From Massilia solisilvae (GTDB lineage: Bacteria > Pseudomonadota > Gammaproteobacteria > Burkholderiales > Burkholderiaceae_D), in contig NZ_JANUGV010000002.1 of assembly GCF_024753215.1 (NCBI RefSeq), forward strand, positions 124,001 to 188,000: 64,000 nt of DNA, read 5' to 3'. Under the pieces are notes generated by a model, which made no database searches, was not told where the DNA came from, and saw only the letters and a list, made by a program, of their open reading frames with translations. Made by a program: the position numbers and the translations under genes. Of the stretch, positions 61,128-64,000 are shown in pieces; the first letter of the stretch is position 1; the number at the start of each line of letters is the position of its first letter.

Positions 61128-61411
61128 GATTTTGCGTTCCCGGTTAGTGCCATCCGGTCGGCTCGCGGCCAACGGCGGCATTCGTTATGAGGACCGCCCG
61201 CGATGGGTTACCCGGGCGGCATTTTTATTTACAGCCCGGCAATATCAACATTTGTCGAAATGCAAGTCAATCGTACATATAAGCTTCTGGCATAAATACA
61301 ACTCAAATGGGAATTGTGTAGTAGAGCTTATTTACAAATCCCGCGCTTAGATGTATGCATGTTTGTTTTGCCAGCTTTTTCCCGCGCGCTGGCGCACCCC
61401 GCACGGGACGC
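61128..61411 (-). promoter_or_regulatory. Leader and promoter region of TBDT-7
   Basis: No gene. The leader carries a GC hairpin CCGCCCG…CGGGCGG (61194-61219), which on the plus strand is followed by a T run. Farther out is an AT-rich stretch (61225-61350) with CGTACATA (61272-61279), the reverse complement of the TATGTACG found before TBDT-4, and TGTATGCATG near 61350. Confidence 0.4.
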
Positions 61412-61446
61412 AAAAAAGCCCGCCGGGCGCAGGGCGCGGCGGGCTT
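61412..61446 (-). terminator. Terminator of TBDT-8
   Basis: Stem AAGCCCGCCG/CGGCGGGCTT (61416-61425 with 61437-61446), followed on the minus strand by T6, 19 bases after the receptor stop. Confidence 0.88.
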
Positions 61447-61464
61447 GGCCAAACAGGCGGCGCG

Positions 61465-64000
61465 TCAGAACTGGTACTGGGCGCTCAGGTAGAACGTGCG
61501 GCCCACCGCGCTGGCGTAGCGCGGGTCGTAGCCCAGCTGGTGCGAGCCGGTGTTACGCAGGGTCAGCGGCGGTTTCTTGTCCGCCAGGTTCTGGATGCCG
61601 CCGGTGATGCTCAGGTTCTTCATCAGGCGGTATTGGGTTTGCCAGTCGAACGTGTAGTAGTGCGGCACATCCAGTTGCACGTCCGCGCAGTCGCCGTTGG
61701 CGTCGCCCACCGTCACCGAGCAGTCCTCGGCGGTGTAGTGCTTGTCCTTGTAGCCGCTGCGGAAGTTGGCGCCCAGGGTATGCGTCCAGTTGCCGTACTC
61801 GGCGGTGCTGGAGGCGTGCAGCACGTGGCGGAAGCTGACCGCGTCGTTGCTGCCGAACTGGCCCAGGCTGGTTTCCCACTGGTCGCTGGTGCCCGGCGTC
61901 GTGTAGCGCGACTTGAGCAGCCAGGTGCCGGCCAGGCGGTTGGTCAGGCGCACGTTGTCGACCTTGGCCTTGAACAGCAGGTCGTAGTCCAGGCCGCGGT
62001 TCTCCTGCTGGCCGATGTTGATCGGCATGAAGATGATGGCCAGGGTCTTCTGGCCGGTCGAGGCCTTGTACTTGGTGGTGTACAGCGACAGGTACTTGTT
62101 CGGGTTGCTGGTGATCAGCCCCTCGCTGACATTGCTGACCGCGTTGCGGATCGCCACCTGCCACAGGTCGAACTTGGCGCTGAAGTTGGCGGTCGGCTCA
62201 AACACCGTGCCGATGGTCCATTGCTTCGACTTTTCCGGGCCCAGGTCCGGGTTGCCGCCCTGGAAGGCTTCAAGCTGACCCTTGCCGTCCGGGCAGTACT
62301 GCGCCAGCGGGTTGCCGGCCAGGCCGTTGGCGGCATTCAGCGGGCACACGTAGCTGCCGCCGGTCACGCCGAAGTCGGACAGCGGCTGGCCGATTTGCGA
62401 CATGCTGGCGGCCTTGAAGCCGGTGCCGTAGGCGGCGCGCAGCAGCCAGGTCTTGCTCGGCTGGTAGCGGGCGCTGATCTTGTAGGTGGTGGCCGACTGG
62501 TCATGGCCGACGCTGGCGTTCTTGACCGCGTCGGTGATCTTGCTGATCGAGTCGTAGCGCAGCGAACCGGTCACCTCCAGGTTCTTCAGCACCGGCACCA
62601 GCAGTTCGCCATAGGCGCCGGCGTTCTTGCGCGAGAAGTCGAAGGCCGGCTGCGGGTCGTCGAACAGGATCTCGGCATTGCTCACCGCCGGGTTGCCGCG
62701 CTGCGCATAGCTGGTGGTGCGCCAGTCGGCGCCGATGCCCAGCTGGGCGCTGCCGGCCGGCAGGTCGAACAGGCTGCGCGAGGCGCGCACGTCGGCGCCC
62801 TTCATCAGGATGTCCACCGTGTTGTAGTTGCCGGTGTACTGGGTTTTCTTGAGCGCGTCGATCATCGCCGGCGGCATCTGGCCCAGCGCGTACGGGAACG
62901 GGTCGATGGTGCCGGCAGCCAGCGCGGCGTCGAACTTGTCGGCCAGCGGGAAACCGCCGAGGTAGTTCTGCGGCGAGTGGTTCTTCGACCAGGTCAGCGC
63001 CGAGTTGATGTCCCAGCCCATGGCGCTGCCGTCGATGCCGGCCACCACGTGGGTGGTCTGGCTGGCGTAGTCGTAAGCGCGGCCGCCCAGGTCCTGCAGG
63101 CGGTAGGCCACGGTTGCGCTGGAGAAGCCGGACAGCTGTTCCGCGGTCAGGTAGGGCTGCACGTACTTGGCGAACAGCGGCGAGCTCCGGGCCAGCGTGA
63201 ACTCGGCCGGGTAGGGCGCGATGGTGGCGTACACGTGGGCGTCGTTGTAGGCCGCGGTGGCGAACGCCTTGAAGCCGGTGTCGCCCAGCTTGATCTCGCC
63301 GTTGGCATAGACGCCGTCGCGCTTGATCTCGGGCGAAATTTCGATCGAGGTGGTGTAGTCGAAGTAGCAGCGGCCATCACCCAGGTCCACGTGTGCGGCC
63401 GGACATTTGCCGTTGATCTTCAGGTAGGGGTTGATCGCGACGGTCTTGCTCGAGCCGGCGGCATTCTTGTATTTCACCGACACGTTGGGCGGGATCGAGC
63501 GCGACGAGCCGTTGAAGAACTCCAGCATCTGGCCGCTCTTCGGGTCGCGGAAATCGATGATGCCGGTCTTGGCGAAGTCGCGCTGCGCGGCCTTCATGCG
63601 TTCTTCTTCCTGGTGGCTGGCCGACAGGTACAGGCTGTAGCCGTCGGTCTCCAGGTCGCCGAAGCCCTTGCTGATGCTGTACGACTTGCCCTTGGCGCCC
63701 GGGTGCTGCGGCTTGGTGATGCGCGCGTCCACCGTCAGCGGCGCCGCGCCCTTCTTGAGGATGAAGTTGACCACGCCGGCGATCGCGTCCGCGCCATACA
63801 GCGCCGAGGCGCCGTCGGTCAGCACTTCGATGCGTTCCACGGCCGACAGCGGGATCGAGTTCACGTCGATGGTGGTGCCGGAGGTGGCGGGCGCGATGCG
63901 GCGGCCGTTGAGCAGCACCAGGGTGTAGGCCGAGCCGACGTCGTGGATCGACGCGGTGGTGATGCCGCCGCCGTTGCCGCCGACCGAGTCGGCCGCCACG
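61465..64000 (-). CDS. TonB-dependent receptor, N-terminus outside window (TBDT-8)
   Basis: At least 845 residues of an outer-membrane transporter; the frame is open at the right edge, so signal peptide, TonB box and the first plug strands are missing from view. The visible part begins inside the plug (YTLVLLNGRRIAP, VERIEVLTDGASALYGADAIAGVVNFILKK) and runs to the C-terminal LSAQYQF. It is 280 bases upstream of and codirectional with TBDT-7 but with its own terminator. The first codon seen (GTG at 63999) is not taken as a start. The ligand is unknown. Confidence 0.93.
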   Translation of the reverse strand, partial: VAADSVGGNGGGITTASIHDVGSAYTLVLLNGRRIAPATSGTTIDVNSIPLSAVERIEVLTDGASALYGADAIAGVVNFILKKGAAPLTVDARITKPQHPGAKGKSYSISKGFGDLETDGYSLYLSASHQEEERMKAAQRDFAKTGIIDFRDPKSGQMLEFFNGSSRSIPPNVSVKYKNAAGSSKTVAINPYLKINGKCPAAHVDLGDGRCYFDYTTSIEISPEIKRDGVYANGEIKLGDTGFKAFATAAYNDAHVYATIAPYPAEFTLARSSPLFAKYVQPYLTAEQLSGFSSATVAYRLQDLGGRAYDYASQTTHVVAGIDGSAMGWDINSALTWSKNHSPQNYLGGFPLADKFDAALAAGTIDPFPYALGQMPPAMIDALKKTQYTGNYNTVDILMKGADVRASRSLFDLPAGSAQLGIGADWRTTSYAQRGNPAVSNAEILFDDPQPAFDFSRKNAGAYGELLVPVLKNLEVTGSLRYDSISKITDAVKNASVGHDQSATTYKISARYQPSKTWLLRAAYGTGFKAASMSQIGQPLSDFGVTGGSYVCPLNAANGLAGNPLAQYCPDGKGQLEAFQGGNPDLGPEKSKQWTIGTVFEPTANFSAKFDLWQVAIRNAVSNVSEGLITSNPNKYLSLYTTKYKASTGQKTLAIIFMPINIGQQENRGLDYDLLFKAKVDNVRLTNRLAGTWLLKSRYTTPGTSDQWETSLGQFGSNDAVSFRHVLHASSTAEYGNWTHTLGANFRSGYKDKHYTAEDCSVTVGDANGDCADVQLDVPHYYTFDWQTQYRLMKNLSITGGIQNLADKKPPLTLRNTGSHQLGYDPRYASAVGRTFYLSAQYQF

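Noticed and set aside
61190..61230. Rightward terminator in the TBDT-7 leader
   Set aside because: The hairpin with plus-strand T run has no rightward gene before it; it is more likely a leader hairpin or fortuitous.

Overview
The window is GC-rich, about two-thirds G+C by eye, and looks like chromosome of a betaproteobacterium of the Oxalobacteraceae, close to Massilia, Duganella or Telluria. That inference rests on the gene order glnA–DUF4124–glnL–glnG, on the tkt–gap and glnE/yhdP–nitrilase–tldD neighbourhoods, and on eight large TonB-dependent receptors (TBDTs). I saw no tRNA, rRNA, CRISPR array, transposase or integrase.

Layout. 1–4.2 kb: nitrogen control, with the 3' end of glnA, a small DUF4124 periplasmic protein, then NtrB and NtrC. 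4.3–9.0 kb: CorA, then a leftward group of a FAD-dependent dehydrogenase, an EamA exporter and a secreted acetamidase-family protein. 9.3–19.5 kb: three TBDTs, two of them an Oar-like tandem pair, plus a 72-aa lipoprotein. 19.7–23.6 kb: rsmE divergent from tkt–gap. 23.8–26.2 kb: an accessory island of lower GC with a zinc-metallopeptidase-like protein and an exported partner. 26.3–32.4 kb: a second tandem TBDT pair. 32.6–44.1 kb: glnE divergent from yhdP–nitrilase, with a VCBS-repeat protein lying backwards between the nitrilase and tldD. 44.3–47.2 kb: another TBDT. 47.6–55.4 kb: alpha-2-macroglobulin and pbpC. 55.4–56.7 kb: aroG behind a Phe/Tyr-rich leader peptide and an attenuator-type terminator. 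56.8–64 kb: a TPR plus aspartyl/asparaginyl beta-hydroxylase-type protein and two TBDTs, the last running off the right edge.

How it works together. GlnA, NtrB/NtrC and GlnE form the nitrogen assimilation control loop: GlnE adenylylates GlnA, and NtrB/NtrC control sigma54 transcription. The TBDTs imply a scavenging lifestyle that imports large substrates, but no TonB/ExbBD, sugar-degradation or ABC-importer genes are next to them, so substrates cannot be named. The A2M–PbpC pair is a known periplasmic defence and repair couple.

Most notable for follow-up: the aroG attenuator, the metallopeptidase/partner island, a LacI-type palindrome in front of one TBDT, operator-like inverted repeats in front of the hydroxylase gene, and a family of palindromic intergenic repeats at five sites.
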